64,000 nt of DNA. Origin: Isoetes taiwanensis (Eukaryota > Streptophyta > Lycopodiopsida > Isoetales > Isoetaceae). The stretch is taken from assembly GCA_021234155.1 (NCBI GenBank), contig JAJEKV010000031.1:15706885-15770884 (forward strand), written 5' to 3'. Below the pieces are notes generated by a model that saw only the letters and a list, made by a program, of their open reading frames with translations, did no database searches and was not told the origin of the DNA. Positions 12,001 to 23,639 of this stretch are shown in pieces; the first letter of the stretch is position 1; each line of letters begins with the position of its first letter. The position numbers were made by a program, and so were the translations under genes.

Positions 12001-14717
12001 CCATTTCGGTTGCCACAGCGGGCTGCCCGGCCGTTCTAATCTTAACCCTTTGACCTAGACCTTCTCAAGAAAATTAGAAAATTGGGCCGTGTCTTTGGAG
12101 ATGAATTAGGGATCGGCAAAAACCGGAATTTATTTTCGTGCAATGCATTAATTGCGAATTCTGAATGTCTTGCCCTTTGCCAAAAGCGCCCCGACTTCTA
12201 CTTGCCACATCGGGAGGAGGGAAAGGCCCAAACTCCGCTCCGTCGGTTCCCCTTGCTCTCGTATTCTCGGTGCTTTGCTTCTCGGCCGGGTCCCAAGTGC
12301 AGTGAGACCGGGGACTCGGCCCCAAAGCGTAAACCCTTCTAGGCACAGCAGCCCACGGGGTTTCGTTTGGAACTCCCTCTCCTTGTCGATTCGGTAGGGA
12401 CCTTCTTGCCGTGTCTTGAAGTGGGGTTGGGGTGTTGGCCTTGAGGCGGACCCTAAAATCCCTCGGGCTGCTTGCCCCAAATTTCCTCTCCCAAGGCCAC
12501 AGGGGCGGACCGAGGCGACCTCCTCTCTCGGAATCGCGATCGACTACGCCAATGGACTCGGAGCGTCGACATTGCCACAGGGACCAAGTTAAAGTGGCGG
12601 AAGACCACCCGAACTCCAAAGCGCCAAAGTAGCTCACTTCCATCACACTCGTAGTCAATTGGCCTAGGATGTGCATGCGGGATCTTTGTCGTGGGCGTGA
12701 GTGTTTCCTTCTTCGCCAAAACCGACCAGTGTAACTTGCTCCCTAGGGTAATTTCGCCATTCGGGACGATTTGGCGGGGTCTATTTGCCATTCCGGGAGC
12801 ATCCCGGTGCGACGACAAAACAGTCACCGGTTTCTACAAAGGCGGGCATCGGGGCGCCCAGCGGTTTGACAAGTTCTCCGGACCCGATCTGGAATCTTTT
12901 GGACCTTCAGGAGGGGCCCTGAGCGGAGGATCAGCGGTCGGATAGAGGCAGGGCTCGGGAGGTGGTCATTAGCGTCAGCGACCGGGGGCGGCGCCCGGGA
13001 AGGGCTGCCTCGGGAACTTTTGGATCCGCCTCACGGGGTCAGGACTCTCCCCTCTTGTGAGGGATCCTGCGCAAGGTCTGGCCTCGTTTGACTTGGGGAA
13101 GGGTGCCGGCTCGGTTGCCCTGCAGCGGGCTGCCCCGGCCGTTCTATCACTAACCCTTTGACCTAGACCTTCTCAGAAAATTCCGAAAATTGGGCGTGTC
13201 TTTGGAGATGAATTAGGGATCGGCAAAAAAACCGAATTTATTTTCGTGCAATGCATTAATTGCGAATTCTGAATGTCTTGCCCTTTGCCAAAAAGCGCCC
13301 CGACTTCTACTTGCCACATCCGGGAGGAGGAAGGCCCAAACTCCGCTCCGTCGGTTCCCCTTGCTCCGTATTCTCGGCTGCTTTGCTTCTCGGCCAGGTC
13401 CCAAGTGCATGAGACCAGGACTCGGCCCCAAAAGCGTAAACCCTTCTAGAGCACAGCAGCCCACGGGGTTTCGTTTGAGAACCCTCTCCTTGTCGGTCGG
13501 CGGGACGTTGCCGTGTCTTGAAGTGGGGTTGGGGTGTTGGCGGGCCTTGCGGACCTAAAATCCCTCGGGGCTGCTTGCCCCAAATTTCCCTCCCCAAGGC
13601 CACAGGGGCCGGACGGGCGACCTCAAGCTCTCGGGAATCGCGATCGACTACGCCAATGGACTCGAGAACGTCGACATTGCCACAGGGACCAAGTTCCGTG
13701 GCGGAAGACCACCCGAACTCCAAGAAGCGCCAAAGTAGCTCACTTCCATCACACTCGTAGTCAATTGGCCTAGGATGTGCATGCGGGATCTTGTCGTGGA
13801 GGGCGTGAGTGTTTCCTTCTTCGCCAAAACCGGCCAGTGTAACTTGCTCCCTAGGGTAATTTCGCCATTCGGACGATTTGGCGGGGTCTATTTGCCATTC
13901 GGAGCATCCCGGTGCGAGCGACAAAGCAGTCTGCCGGTTTCTACAAAGGCCCTAAACATCGGGGCGCCAGCGGTTTGACAAGTTCTCCGGACCGATCTGG
14001 AATCTTTTGGACCTTCGAAGAGGGCCCTGAGCGGAGGATCAGCGGTCCGGATAGAACCGGGCTCGGGAGGGTGGTCATTAGCGTGCGACCCGGGGCCCGG
14101 CGCGGAAGAGCTGCCTCGGGAACTTTTGGATCCCGCCTCACGGGGTGGGACTCTCCCCTCTTGTGAGGGATCACGCAAGGTCCTGGCCTCGTTTGACTTG
14201 GGGAAGGGTGCCGGCTCGGTTTATAGCAGCGGGCTGCCCCGGCCCGTTCTAATGCTAACCCTTTGACCTAGACCTTCTCCAAAATTTCGAAAATTGGCCG
14301 TGTCTTTGGAGATGAATTAGGGATCCCTGGCAAAAACCGAATTTATTTTCGTGCAATGCATTAATATTAATTCACGAATGTCTTGCCATGCAAAAGCGCC
14401 CCAGAGCTTCTACTTGCCACATCGGAGGAGGAAAGGCCCAAACTCCGCTCCGTCGGTTCCCCTTGCTCCATATTCTCCGGCTGCTTCTCGGCCCAGGTCC
14501 CAAGTGCAACAGACGAGGACTCGGCCCCCAAAGCGTAAACCCTTCTAGGGCACGGCAGCCCACGGGGTTTCGTTTTGGAGGCCCTCTCCTTGTCGGTCGG
14601 TAGGGACCTTGCGCCCGTGTCTTGAAGTGGAGTTGGGGTGTTGGCCTTGAGAATAGCGGACCTAAAATCCCTCGGAGGGCTGCTTGCCCCAAATTTCCTC
14701 TCCCCAAGGCCACAGGG
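1..14717. repeat. Satellite array, about 1.1-kb monomer
   Basis: The anchor GATGAATTAGGG recurs at about 298, 1353, 2359, 3322, 3653, 4614, 5655, 6686, 7746, 8839, 9910, 11001, 12100, 13207 and 14311 (5655 and 3322 are variant copies). Spacing is 960-1060 bp on the left and settles at 1091-1107 bp on the right; one unit at 3322-3653 is only 331 bp. All copies are in the same orientation. Homology stops at 14717 inside a monomer. The monomer is GC-rich, has no conserved reading frame on either strand, and does not resemble rRNA or tRNA genes that I know. Every open frame here is short and broken differently in each copy. Units 9-14 are alike except for small indels, while the left units carry many more indels. 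It could be a centromeric, subtelomeric or dispersed satellite; the sequence alone does not say which. Confidence 0.95.
13022..13067. repeat. Conserved GGATCC palindrome inside each monomer
   Basis: In this unit GGATCCGCCTCAC is followed about 20 bases later by GTGAGGGATCC, an imperfect inverted repeat. The same structure, with small changes, is found once in nearly every monomer, for example near 11917-11962 and 14126-14172. It is the most obvious secondary-structure element of the satellite and could mark a protein-binding or breakage site; function is unknown. Confidence 0.6.
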
Positions 14718-14737
14718 AACTTCGAAATTCAAGGTGA

Positions 14738-15990
14738 GGCGTCGTTGAACCACGAAGGCGTGTCCAAAACCCTTTAGCGGTAATCTATGAAGAGGCTGCA
14801 ACCATATATGAAGTTGTATGTGATCATGCGAGAGAATATGGCAAATCAAAAAGCTCTTCTTGCTTGACTTTGCATGAATTTGTATTTGGGCATGCCTTGT
14901 GTAGATTGTATCACGGAAGAGCAACACAGTGAGCCATATGTTTGCCTTCCCTTTCTGATCATGGTGAAGTGATTGGCAAGCTTGATTTAGTATGAAAGTA
15001 TGCAAGTGAAGCTCAATGGTGCACAAGTCTGGTTTATTAAAGTGGATAGATAAACAAGGATGGAGAGAAATCTAAGTGGATAGATAAAGAAGGATAGATA
15101 AAATACATAAGTAATGAAACAAATCTAAGTTGCTAATAATATTAACTTAAAAAAAAGGACCGTTAAGTTTGGAACCGAAACATCGTTATAAGCGTCGTTC
15201 AGCGAAAATTCACAGGCGTCGTATAAAAAAGATTGCTAATAATAATAACTTAATTAAAAAAGACACGTCGTTATAAACCAAAAGCGTCGTCAAATGAAAG
15301 CATAGAGGCGGGCTCTAGAATAGGTATAAGCTTAAGCTGTCCAAATCCAGTGCGACAACAAATTAATTGCCGTCGCGGTCACATTCGTATGGACTCATTA
15401 TGGAGTGTCGAAATTGAATATCTCGAACTTCGAAATTCAAGGTGAGTAGGATATGTTATATTAAGGTGAAGGGTCTATCTTGTGCCACCACAATATAGAT
15501 AAAAACATAAGTAATAAAACAAATAGATCTAAGTTGGTAACTTAAAAAAAAAAAAAAAAAAAGCGTCGGTATACACATTGGCGTCATTCCATAAATCTGA
15601 CCCACCTCTTTTCTCTGCTTTCTGTTTATGCGGATCGAATATTGCAGACTCAGATCCATCGGTGAAAAACTATTTTTAATCATCTAAGTTCGTCGAAAGA
15701 TACAAAATTTGAGTTTGATTTCTACATTTTCTATCACAAAAAATATACGGAGGTGGAGGCAAAGCCGGGACTTTCAACATCTGTTCAAGAAGCGACTTCA
15801 CGAGTTAGATTCTTGCATAAATGACTGACCCTCCTTTGGGTAACAATCATAATAATTATAATTATAATTATAACTTAATAAAAAAAAAAGGCCCGTCGTT
15901 TAACACAAAGGCGTCGTTATAGGCGTCGTTTGCGACTATGACGGGGCGTCGTTAAGCGACCTCGGCGGCGTCGTTCAGCGGCGTCTGTAA
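14738..15990. repeat. Left subterminal GCGTCGTT repeats
   Basis: Copies of GCGTCGTT or close variants occur near 14738, 15188, 15216, 15263, 15284, 15562, 15893, 15910, 15942 and 15969. They alternate with A/T-rich blocks of the form AATAACTTAAAAAA. The 20-base string AACTTCGAAATTCAAGGTGA occurs twice, at about 14718 and 15425, the first exactly at the satellite junction. The arrangement fits the repetitive transposase-binding region of a CACTA element. Confidence 0.6.
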
Positions 15991-16435
15991 CTTTTTATCG
16001 AGAAAACAAAGCGGCTTTTCCGCGCCTAGTTTTTGGTTCTTCTATTTGCCGGAGGGCGTTTTTCGTGGCGATTTTTGGCGCGGATCATCCTGCGGTCCTT
16101 TCAAGCTTCAAGCAAGCATCAAAGGTATTTCAATGGATCAATCAACTCTATTTTTGAATTAGGCTTGTTGTTTGATAGATTTAGGGCTTCTTGTTTTTTC
16201 TTGTTTGTTTTCAATCCATCCCATTTCTATCCTCCTCTTCTTTCCATCCTTGTTTTCTTCAATCCATTTAGCCTCTTATTAGTATGAATCGAATCCTCCT
16301 CCTTCTTCTTCCAATGATCTTCCAATCATTGGTTTCTTCCTTCTAATCTTAGTTCTTCCAATCTTCTATTCATTTTCTTCTTCTTCTTCTTCACCACTTT
16401 CTCATTCTATTCAATCTTTCTTTCCTATCTCCCTT

Positions 16436-16560
16436 CTTCTTTTCTTCTTCTTCTTCTTCTTCTTCTTCTTCTTCTTCTTCTTCTTCTTCTTCTTCTTCTT
16501 CTTCTTCTTCTTCTTTTCTTCTTCTTCTTCTTCTTCTTCTTCTTCTTTTCTTCTTCTTCC
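16436..16560. repeat. (CTT)n microsatellite
   Basis: More than 35 CTT triplets, interrupted twice by CTTTTC. The minus-strand reading gives a meaningless Glu/Lys run. Just downstream (16584-16670) a GGCGTCGTTGAAAGGCGAGGCCC segment-like block of about 60 bp is duplicated. Confidence 0.95.
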
Positions 16561-16984
16561 TCTTCTATTTTTTTCCATGGAAGAAGGGCGTCGTTGAAAG
16601 GCGAGGCCCATTCTTCCTCTATTTTTTATTACAAGAAGGGGCGTCGTTGAAAAGGCGAGGCCCCTTCTTTTTATATTCTTTTTTTTTTTTTTTTTTCATT
16701 TTTTTACATGTCAATATATAGTTCTTTTTAATTAACAATGTAAATAGTTTTAATGTCAATGATCTTTTCAAGCGTGAATCGTCTTTTTTTTTTTTTTTTT
16801 TTAATTTATTTCTTTATTTATGTAAGTTTTCTAATTATTGAATGCCTTTATTTTTTGCATGTACACTAATAACAAAATCGTCGCTCTTGGAAATCGATTT
16901 TCATGACTCGAAGACATTCTAGATAAAATTTGAGTTTGAGTAGGAGAATAAAATTTTAATGTTTTATTTAGGTTAAAAAAAAAC

Positions 16985-17330
16985 TTGGGGAGACTTGGAC
17001 AAGGGCATGGTCGGCTCGCCTTGAGTGGAAGACTAGGTGTTCGGGTCCAAGCTCACCGATTTACTCTTGTAATTTTATTGATTAATGTATTTAGTTTAGA
17101 AAAAATTGGGGAGACTTGGACAAGGGCATGGTCGGCTCCGCCTTGAGTGGGAAGACTAGGTGTTCGGGTCCAAGCTCTTGGTTACTCTTGAAATTTTATT
17201 GATTAATGTATTTAGTTTAGAAAAATTTGGGAGACTTGGACAAGGGCATGGTCGCTCTCGCCTTGAGTGGAGAAGACTAGGTGTTCGGGTCCAAGCTCAC
17301 CACTCCTACTCTTGTTTATTTTTTTATTAA
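16985..17330. repeat. Three tandem copies of an about 122-bp unit
   Basis: Units start near 16985, 17108 and 17229 with GGGGAGACTTGGACAAGGGC and continue through GGTGTTCGGGTCCAAGCTC, then an AT-rich tail ending TTTAGTTTAGAAAAA. A fourth, degenerate start lies near 17355. Copies are about 90 percent alike by eye. The role is unknown; it lies inside the CACTA element. Confidence 0.9.
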
Positions 17331-18089
17331 TATATCAATAAATAGAAATCTTTCTGGGGATTGGACAAGGCGGGGTTTTGAAAAAAAATTGCATTATTGA
17401 TTTTCGGGTTTCTAGTTAAGAATGTTGTTTTTTAAAGATGTTAGGGATGTCAAAGAAAACAACGATGTGGAGTGGTTAAGAGCAAGAAAAAATTTAAATA
17501 GTTGGTTTTAAAAAAAAAAAATTAAAAGGAAACTAACTCTTAAGAAAGTAGGTAAAGATTCATAATGAAGGTTTGAAAAAAGTCACAAAGCAAGATTAAT
17601 GAATCTAAATTGGTTTGTAGGTATGGCCCCGACTGTGAAGACACTAATGATTAGTGAGATTAGGCGCATGGTCATAAATGAGATATGTGCTACTTGAAAG
17701 TCCCGGCCAGGGAGATGCAAGCCCTGGTCAGCGTGTCGACCATTTTTTCGGACATGTGAAAAGGAAGTGCCAATTTGAGTTAGCACAAAAATGGCAGTCA
17801 AGAAGAAATGTTGACTTCTCTCCTTGACACACATGTAAAGCCAATGATTGGAAACCCCATGGATGAGCGAAGACATGTTTGAAGCATTCAGTGCAGCTTA
17901 AAAGTCCCAATGCCGAGGCTCGTGTCAAGGAATGGGTAGCTTCATGGAATTCCTCAAAGAAGCGACGTTTGGATCACAAGAACATCATTGCGGATCTCAA
18001 TGCACGTCAGTTGGAGGTAATTAAAAATGCTTTGCATCGGGGAAGCTCTAGTGGGCGGGGCCTAGCAAGCCCCACTTTTCTTTGGAGAA

Positions 18090-19169
18090 TCACATGAACA
18101 CATCAATCTTTGTTGATCCCATGCCCGTAGAGGCCGTGGATGTGATCGCCTTATTGAGGAGAAACCAACACATCCATGCGTATCAAATCAAAATCAGCGG
18201 AACACAACACTTCCAAGATGATGAGCTATCGTGGATGGGTTTTCAAGGGCAAAGATAGAGGCGAGAGGCGTATGAGATGGCTCAAAGATACATACGCTTC
18301 AAGAGCCCGCATCTGCTTTGGCTACATCCATTGGACTTGCATATGAAGTTGCTAGCTCTAGTGGGGATACCATAGGGCCAATGGTGATTCTACCTTTCAT
18401 GAATGGGAGACACTTGCACACTTGTTTGACTATTTACCTAATAACTTGTCACGTTTTAGAAGATGGTCAAATGCAATTGCTAGGCGCCAAGAAAACCGAC
18501 AAACACATAATTTGAACTTAGGAGCAAAATGCGAGTTGTATATCAGTATGTTCGAGATAGCTCTTGCCCTAGCGGAAGGTGTCGTTGAGATCCACAAAGG
18601 CCACTTCACTCACACAAAGCTTAATTGCAAGAGAGTCAAATTACATTTTGATGATGAGTACCAAAATGTGTGGGTGGCCATTGGTGATTGGGACAATGCA
18701 ATTCATTTTTTCGCCAAAGGCGTCGTCCCTTGTTGAAGTGTGGGGTACTTACTTTCGGATGGACAAGCAAAATATCCATGGTTAGAAGCTGTGTTTGAGA
18801 AATCAAGGATGATGATCGTGTATGGGGACGAAATTCATGATGTCTATGCATTGGGATATATTTATGAGATGCTTACGGATTTCGTGCAAGCTATGCGACG
18901 AATGGAGTGGTTTAATAATAACAACAATGCCCAATGGATTAATCCAACCCATATGTACCAAGCGGCGTCTTGACAAGTTGGAGGAGCAAAAAACAAGAAT
19001 GATGTGCCTACGTGAAGACGTATTCTTATCACGACCCAAAGCTTCTGAAGTTGTTGAAGCCTTACAAAGTGTTGGAATATCTTCTACCATGGTTGTGAGA
19101 CAAAGACGACACATGAAGTGCATGGATGCCTTGGAGATGTCAAAATTGTTGTTGTCACAACTCAAATAA
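18090..19169 (+). pseudogene. Captured protein-kinase-like pseudogene
   Basis: Several plus-strand frames, separated by stops and frameshifts, together look like one kinase domain. At about 18380 the frame reads PMVILPFMNGRHLHTCL, resembling a kinase hinge. At about 18550-18700 it reads ALAEGVVEIHKGHFTHTKL, matching the alpha-E helix and catalytic-loop region (canonical H-x-D is degenerate, THTKLN). WVAIGDWDNAIHF follows where the DFG segment is expected. At about 18775-18880 KYPWLEAVFEK and DVYALGYIYEML match the end of the activation segment and helix F, where D-x-Y-A-L-G is typical. The Lys and Asp catalytic residues are not intact and frames change at about 18260, 18420 and 18735, so this cannot be an active kinase. 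It probably was a host gene captured by the CACTA element (Pack-CACTA). The kinase subfamily is uncertain. Confidence 0.6.
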
Positions 19170-19199
19170 TGAATACAATATTGTATATCTTGCCATGTT

Positions 19200-21468
19200 T
19201 AAAGAGTATTAAATTTTTTTAATTGTCTAATAACCAAATATATAAAGACACTTTTAATTATTCAAATCCCAATGTTTTGTAATGAACTTCCCATGTTGCT
19301 AACATTTGTTGCTTTCCTACTATGTTATTCATCGCACTCCATATAAATAACTTGCAAGTTTTTGCACATGTCCAGCAACCATGGGATGCGGCCGCGATGG
19401 CATATCTATTGTTCACAACTTTACTTCTCGCGTGGCTTGGTAGCCTTCTTGTGACTAAAACTGCAAAGGCCTTTAAAGGCCGAAGTTGGTCGTTCGGGTT
19501 TAGCTTCGCCACCACCGCCACCTCCACCATTGTGTGGATTTGGTATGGATTTTTTTCTAGGATAAAATGTAAGTTAACCATTTATTTTTAACGTTCTAAT
19601 GTTTTTAAATGTAGCGTGTAAATGCGGTTGTGTCCTTCTTTTTCCTATGCATAATGTTCGTCGTCGTGGTTATGGTAGGATCTTCTTCTCACCACCACCG
19701 CCGAAGAGGCGGAAAAGGACCTCGCATCCGGCGAAGGGAAGGCGAAGGCGGGGAACTCCAGAGATATCAGCAGGCGATAACCACGAAGATAGGTGGAATG
19801 CCTTGCAATTCGGGATGTCGCCCATGAGAAATGGAGATTCTGCGCCGGTGTTGAACAAAGTAGGCGGAGGTGCAGGCGCCCATGACCCTCCGTCATAGCT
19901 CATACACTCCTTGAGAATTCAATCTTGAGCCCGTTCAGAGCCGCGAGGAGAATGAACCCCCACGAAGGAAGGGCGCCCAGGTCGTCCCACGTCGGAGTGG
20001 GACATAATTCCTCTTCAAGCTCGGTTAAAGATCGTGCACCCACGCACCACCTCCCGCGAAGGCATCTCTTTCAATATGAGTGAGTTCATCTTGAATTATG
20101 CCCTTTTTGTTCACTAACACATATTCATATGTTAGTCGTATGTTGAGTGTAGTAGCAAGAAGTTGCCGCGCCACAAAGACTGCGGATGGCGACAATTTTT
20201 GGAAGATGGCTAATAATGTCACAAATAGCGTTTGCCATAGCGTCCACAAGGGTGAATGGAACTCGGGGAGCCTATGATGAGGAAAAGAGAGGATCAAGGA
20301 GATTTTAGAAGCGAGAATATCCGAGCTCAAGTCGGGAGAGATCTCATGGAGGGAGCTTTGTTCAAAGCGGGGTAAACATGTTAAATCCACGGGTATTAGG
20401 CTCTTTTAGTTCTTCATTATAACCTCATTGTACTCATATTTTATTTATATTTTGCGGAGGTAATCGAAAAAGCGGTGAAAGCTCTTGCCAAAGCTCTGAG
20501 GAGTCCAGATAGAGGAAGTGGCACGACCCTATCCTGGTTGACTAATGAGGCATTTCAAGTACATCATCTCTCCCATGAGTCATTATAATTAGATGATGCC
20601 ATGTGGACTAAGTCCTTGTATTGCATTGTAGTGTTTGAAGGCCAACATATTATCAAAGAAAGGGGAAGCTAGAACAAAGCGTGTTGGGCCAGGAATGCAA
20701 TGAAGCAAGTGGCGACCATAGTGCCAATAAAAGACTGGATGCGGCGGTTATGGCTTTACGGATAAGCTATTTGTAAGTATAAATTTGGTTTATAATGTAG
20801 GTTCTCGAGTTGAACACTAACATTAGTTTTGGTGCTCATTCTCACTAGGCGTCATTTCTTGGTCGTCGGTTCTTGCTAAAGATGAGCGAAAGGGCCTTCA
20901 AACAAAGCGATCATGCGGCCATCAGCGTCACGCTTCTTGGCGTGAAAGGGGGATGAAGTGTGTATCATTCATTAGATAATTATTTGTGACTACAATGAAC
21001 TAATTGTTCCGATACAATATAATGCGGTAAATGAAGGCGAAGCCAATGAAGAAAGAAGAAGAAGAGCAACAACTAAAGACTTAATATATTTTGTAATGTG
21101 CAAATTACATTGTGAAATATATTAATTGAATTCAATTTAAATTTTTTATGCTTTGTTCTTATTATTTGTGATTTTTTTGTTATGTTAATTTTATGCTCGA
21201 TTCTTTTTTTTTTATTCTTAGATTTATTAAACATTTAATTACATATTAAACAATAATGCTTATCTACTATTAATATAATTTAATCAATATTTGTTTCTAT
21301 TTTTCGAATTTTTAAATTTTTAAATATTTATTCTCGATTTATTTTGTTCATATTTAATATTTATTAATACTATTAATATTATTGATAATATTAATATTAA
21401 TAAATATTACTAAATATTTATTTATATTAAATATTTGTTAATTTTGCATATGAATATTAGCTGTCCGG
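19200..21468. other. CACTA interior with unrecognised gene-like fragments
   Basis: No intact gene. A plus-strand stretch at 19322-19591 encodes about 89 residues with two hydrophobic segments. Near 20280-20390 and 20450-20560 the plus strand has short protein-like stretches (for example ERIKEILEARISELKSG) broken by stops, and at 20881-20955 a 24-residue frame. These look like leftovers of captured exons; I recognise none of them. From 21060 to 21480 the DNA is very AT-rich and featureless. Confidence 0.35.
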
Positions 21469-21529
21469 TTAAATCATATTGAATAATATTAAATAAATAT
21501 TTTTTTTATCAAAATTCCTTAATAATCGT

Positions 21530-22025
21530 CGTTGAGCGGCGTTATGCTGCGATAAAGCGCCCGCGTCGGTGGCGTCGTTGAGCGGCGTTATGCGATGGCG
21601 CCGGGGCCGGTGGCCAAACGACCACCTTGGGGCGGTGTCGACCACGCCCGGCAGCGTCGTTGAGCGGCGTTTCACCGTGGCGACCGCGTCGGCGCTTCTG
21701 GCCGGCAACGCCGCTGGGCCGGACATGATGGCGTGTACTTTTCGATCGTTGAGCGGCGTTGCGGTCATCTGCCCACGCCCGGTACGTATTGGGCGGTCAC
21801 TCAGCGGCAGTGCGTGTGGCGACCCGATAATGCATAGCGGCGTTGAAGCGGCGTCATGTCGTCGCTTAAAGACGCCCGCGGATTGCGGCAGCGTATAGCG
21901 ACGCATAAGCGTCGTATATCGACGCTCCGACGTCGAAATAGACGTCGTTTATCGACGTTTCGACGTCGATCATCGACGTGCAAACGACGTCTGGACGTCG
22001 TAATAGACGTCGTAACAGGGCTTTG
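21530..22025. repeat. Right subterminal CGTCGTT/GACGTCG repeats of the CACTA element
   Basis: CGTCGTTGAGCGGCGTT occurs at about 21527, 21573 and 21656, with shorter relatives to 21860. From 21900 to 22015 there are back-to-back GACGTCG/CGACGTC palindromes spaced 10-20 bases apart, ending 10 bases before the TIR. The region is GC-rich against an AT-rich neighbour. Dense CpG here is typical of methylation-sensitive transposase binding regions in CACTA elements (family knowledge). Confidence 0.75.
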
Positions 22026-22037
22026 GTTTTGTAGTGG

Positions 22038-22995
22038 AGGCAGGAGAAGATCACTCCCTCCAGTAGTATGTATGCCCATCACAGGCGGCTAGAGGGCCAC
22101 TGCCCGTCTACGACTTGAACCTCATTGAAGGTGACACATCACCCAAGAGGTGTCGAGCCCATGCCTTGCCCACACGCAGTGGCAAGCCATTAGGCCTAGA
22201 CCGCTAATATCCCTGGTAGGCTTTACACACCAGAGAGATCGATCTGCAATGGGACATGTCCTCCTTATCCACCTGTCTAGCCCTACCACCCACAGTCAGG
22301 TGGGCTCTTATGCACATGCCGCGTTAATTAGGAATTAATGAGACTATCTAGATACATCAACTACAGAAGCTTTCAGAGTCTCTACCCCCCTTCCCAATAC
22401 ACAAGAGTGCGCATAGAATAAAACATCATCACATAGAACATCATCACATAGAACTGAAATATAGAATAGCATCTAATCTATCTACCTAAACATACATGGT
22501 TAGATTCCTTTGTTAGGGCTTGTGATCTCAGAATTATAAGGCCGATAAGGCTAATCTAACATGCTGACCCAGCTCGTTGCCGAACTAAAAGTCGACATTG
22601 CACAATAGAAAAACTGTTTACCTGATCTCTGGCTTGCTCCTGCGCCTCGAATCGCATCCATGCCTTTGCTTGGGTCGAAGGCGACTGAATCTTGAGGATC
22701 TGTTGTGCAAAGGCAGCCTGATGGCGTCTGGCAATGCGAATTAGCAGCTTGACTTGGCTAGAATGGCTCAAGGAAGCCGAAATGAAAAAATGGAAAAGGT
22801 TTAGGGTTCTCCCGTTTGTTCCTTTTACATGACCTTTTAGGGTTAGGGCTAAAAGGACATATGGGGTTTTGCCATGTGGCAAAGGGTTTAAATGTATATG
22901 TTTATAGATATGTGCAACATAAGAGGGCGACATGTACGAGTGGCTTGATAGTATAATATATGTATTCGTACCGTGTATTATGCTGGAACGTCACA
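22038..22995 (-). mobile_element. LTR, truncated by the CACTA insertion
   Basis: From GAGGCAGGAG at 22039 to GGAACGTCACA at 22995 this aligns, in the same orientation, with the right-hand part of the LTR at 30227-31832. Shared blocks include GGCTAGAGGGCCACTGCCC and GGCTTTACACACCAGAG. Identity is only about 75-80 percent by eye. The left part of the LTR is missing because the CACTA end sits at 22037. No polypurine tract is visible next to 22995; a LINE fragment abuts it instead. It may be the 3' LTR of the minus-strand element to the right, or a separate older copy; the divergence favours the latter. Confidence 0.75.
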
Positions 22996-23622
22996 AGTTT
23001 TCTTGAATGGATTAGAGAGTTATAGAGCGTTGCTAATACCAATGAAATGCATATTGGTACTGCCTATACTGCACTTTTTGATAAACGTGATATTATATGC
23101 TCCAAAAAGGATGCAAAATGGGAAATCTTTAGACCTAAATGGGTTCTACGTTGAACTGCTGAAATGGGAAGGAGATCTCTTAGATGCCAAATTGGTTGAC
23201 ATTTGTAATTTAGCTTTCCATTGTGGCTTTCCAAAGGAATGGTATTCAAGCAAGGTGGTTTCTATTCACAAAGCTGGTGACAAAAATCAAGTAAGAAACT
23301 ACCATACAATTTTGGTCAACAATGTATTCGCAAAACTATTTGCAACCATGCTTGAGAGAAAACTCTCTGACTGGACTGATGAGAAGAATGAGCGTGCATA
23401 TGGACAAGCGGGATTTCGCCATGACCATTCGACTATAGATCATTTAGTCACCTTAAGGGTGATTAATGAAAGTGCAAAGGGTACTAGGCATAATCAGTTT
23501 CTGGCCTTCATTGATGTCACAAAAGCTTTTGATAGAGTCGATCGAGACGGCTAACAAAGGAGGCTAGAGCTACTACAAGTTCCTCCAGAGCTCCAACAAG
23601 CAGTTGCACATCTATATAAACA
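22996..23622 (+). pseudogene. LINE reverse-transcriptase fragment
   Basis: A 193-residue frame plus a short continuation resembles the N-terminal half of a non-LTR reverse transcriptase. Visible are SIHKAGDKNQVRNYHTI (RT block with the K-x-G-D...N-Y/W-R signature), NVFAKLFATMLERKLSDW, GQAGFRHDHSTIDHLVTLR and FLAFIDVTKAFDRVDR, the last holding the first catalytic Asp region. The frame is lost soon after 23554, and no endonuclease or YADD box is present, so this is a dead fragment. It belongs to a different LINE lineage from the element at 49-56 kb. Confidence 0.85.
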
Positions 23623-23639
23623 GGTACTCATTGAACTTT

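Larger units (their letters stand above)
14718..22037. mobile_element. Decayed CACTA (En/Spm-type) element, left end lost
   Basis: The right end reads GGTTTTGTAGTG at 22026-22037, the reverse complement of the CACTACAAAACC terminus of plant CACTA transposons. Immediately inside lie dense subterminal repeats built on GACGTCG and CGTCGTT. The same GCGTCGTT motif is scattered through 14738-15990 and 16580-16660 on the left, as expected for the other subterminal region, but no CACTA terminus is present at the satellite junction (14717/14718). The left end was therefore deleted, or the junction is a rearrangement or misassembly. To the right the element abuts the middle of an LTR, so it probably inserted into that LTR. 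I find no TNP2-type transposase; the interior holds captured gene fragments (kinase-like at 18.1-19.2 kb) and simple repeats. Confidence 0.75.

Noticed and set aside
1-14717. Dozens of open frames of 60-230 codons on both strands
   Set aside because: They are different in each satellite monomer, overlap on both strands and are broken by the small indels between copies; no frame is conserved.
14718-15500. Left CACTA terminus of the first CACTA element
   Set aside because: Looked for CACTACAAAACC or close variants and found none.
16411-16611. Minus-strand Glu/Lys-rich frame
   Set aside because: Produced by the (CTT)n microsatellite.
19645-19903. Overlapping Arg/His-rich frames on both strands
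   Set aside because: Low-complexity GC-rich DNA with frames open on both strands; no sign of selection.
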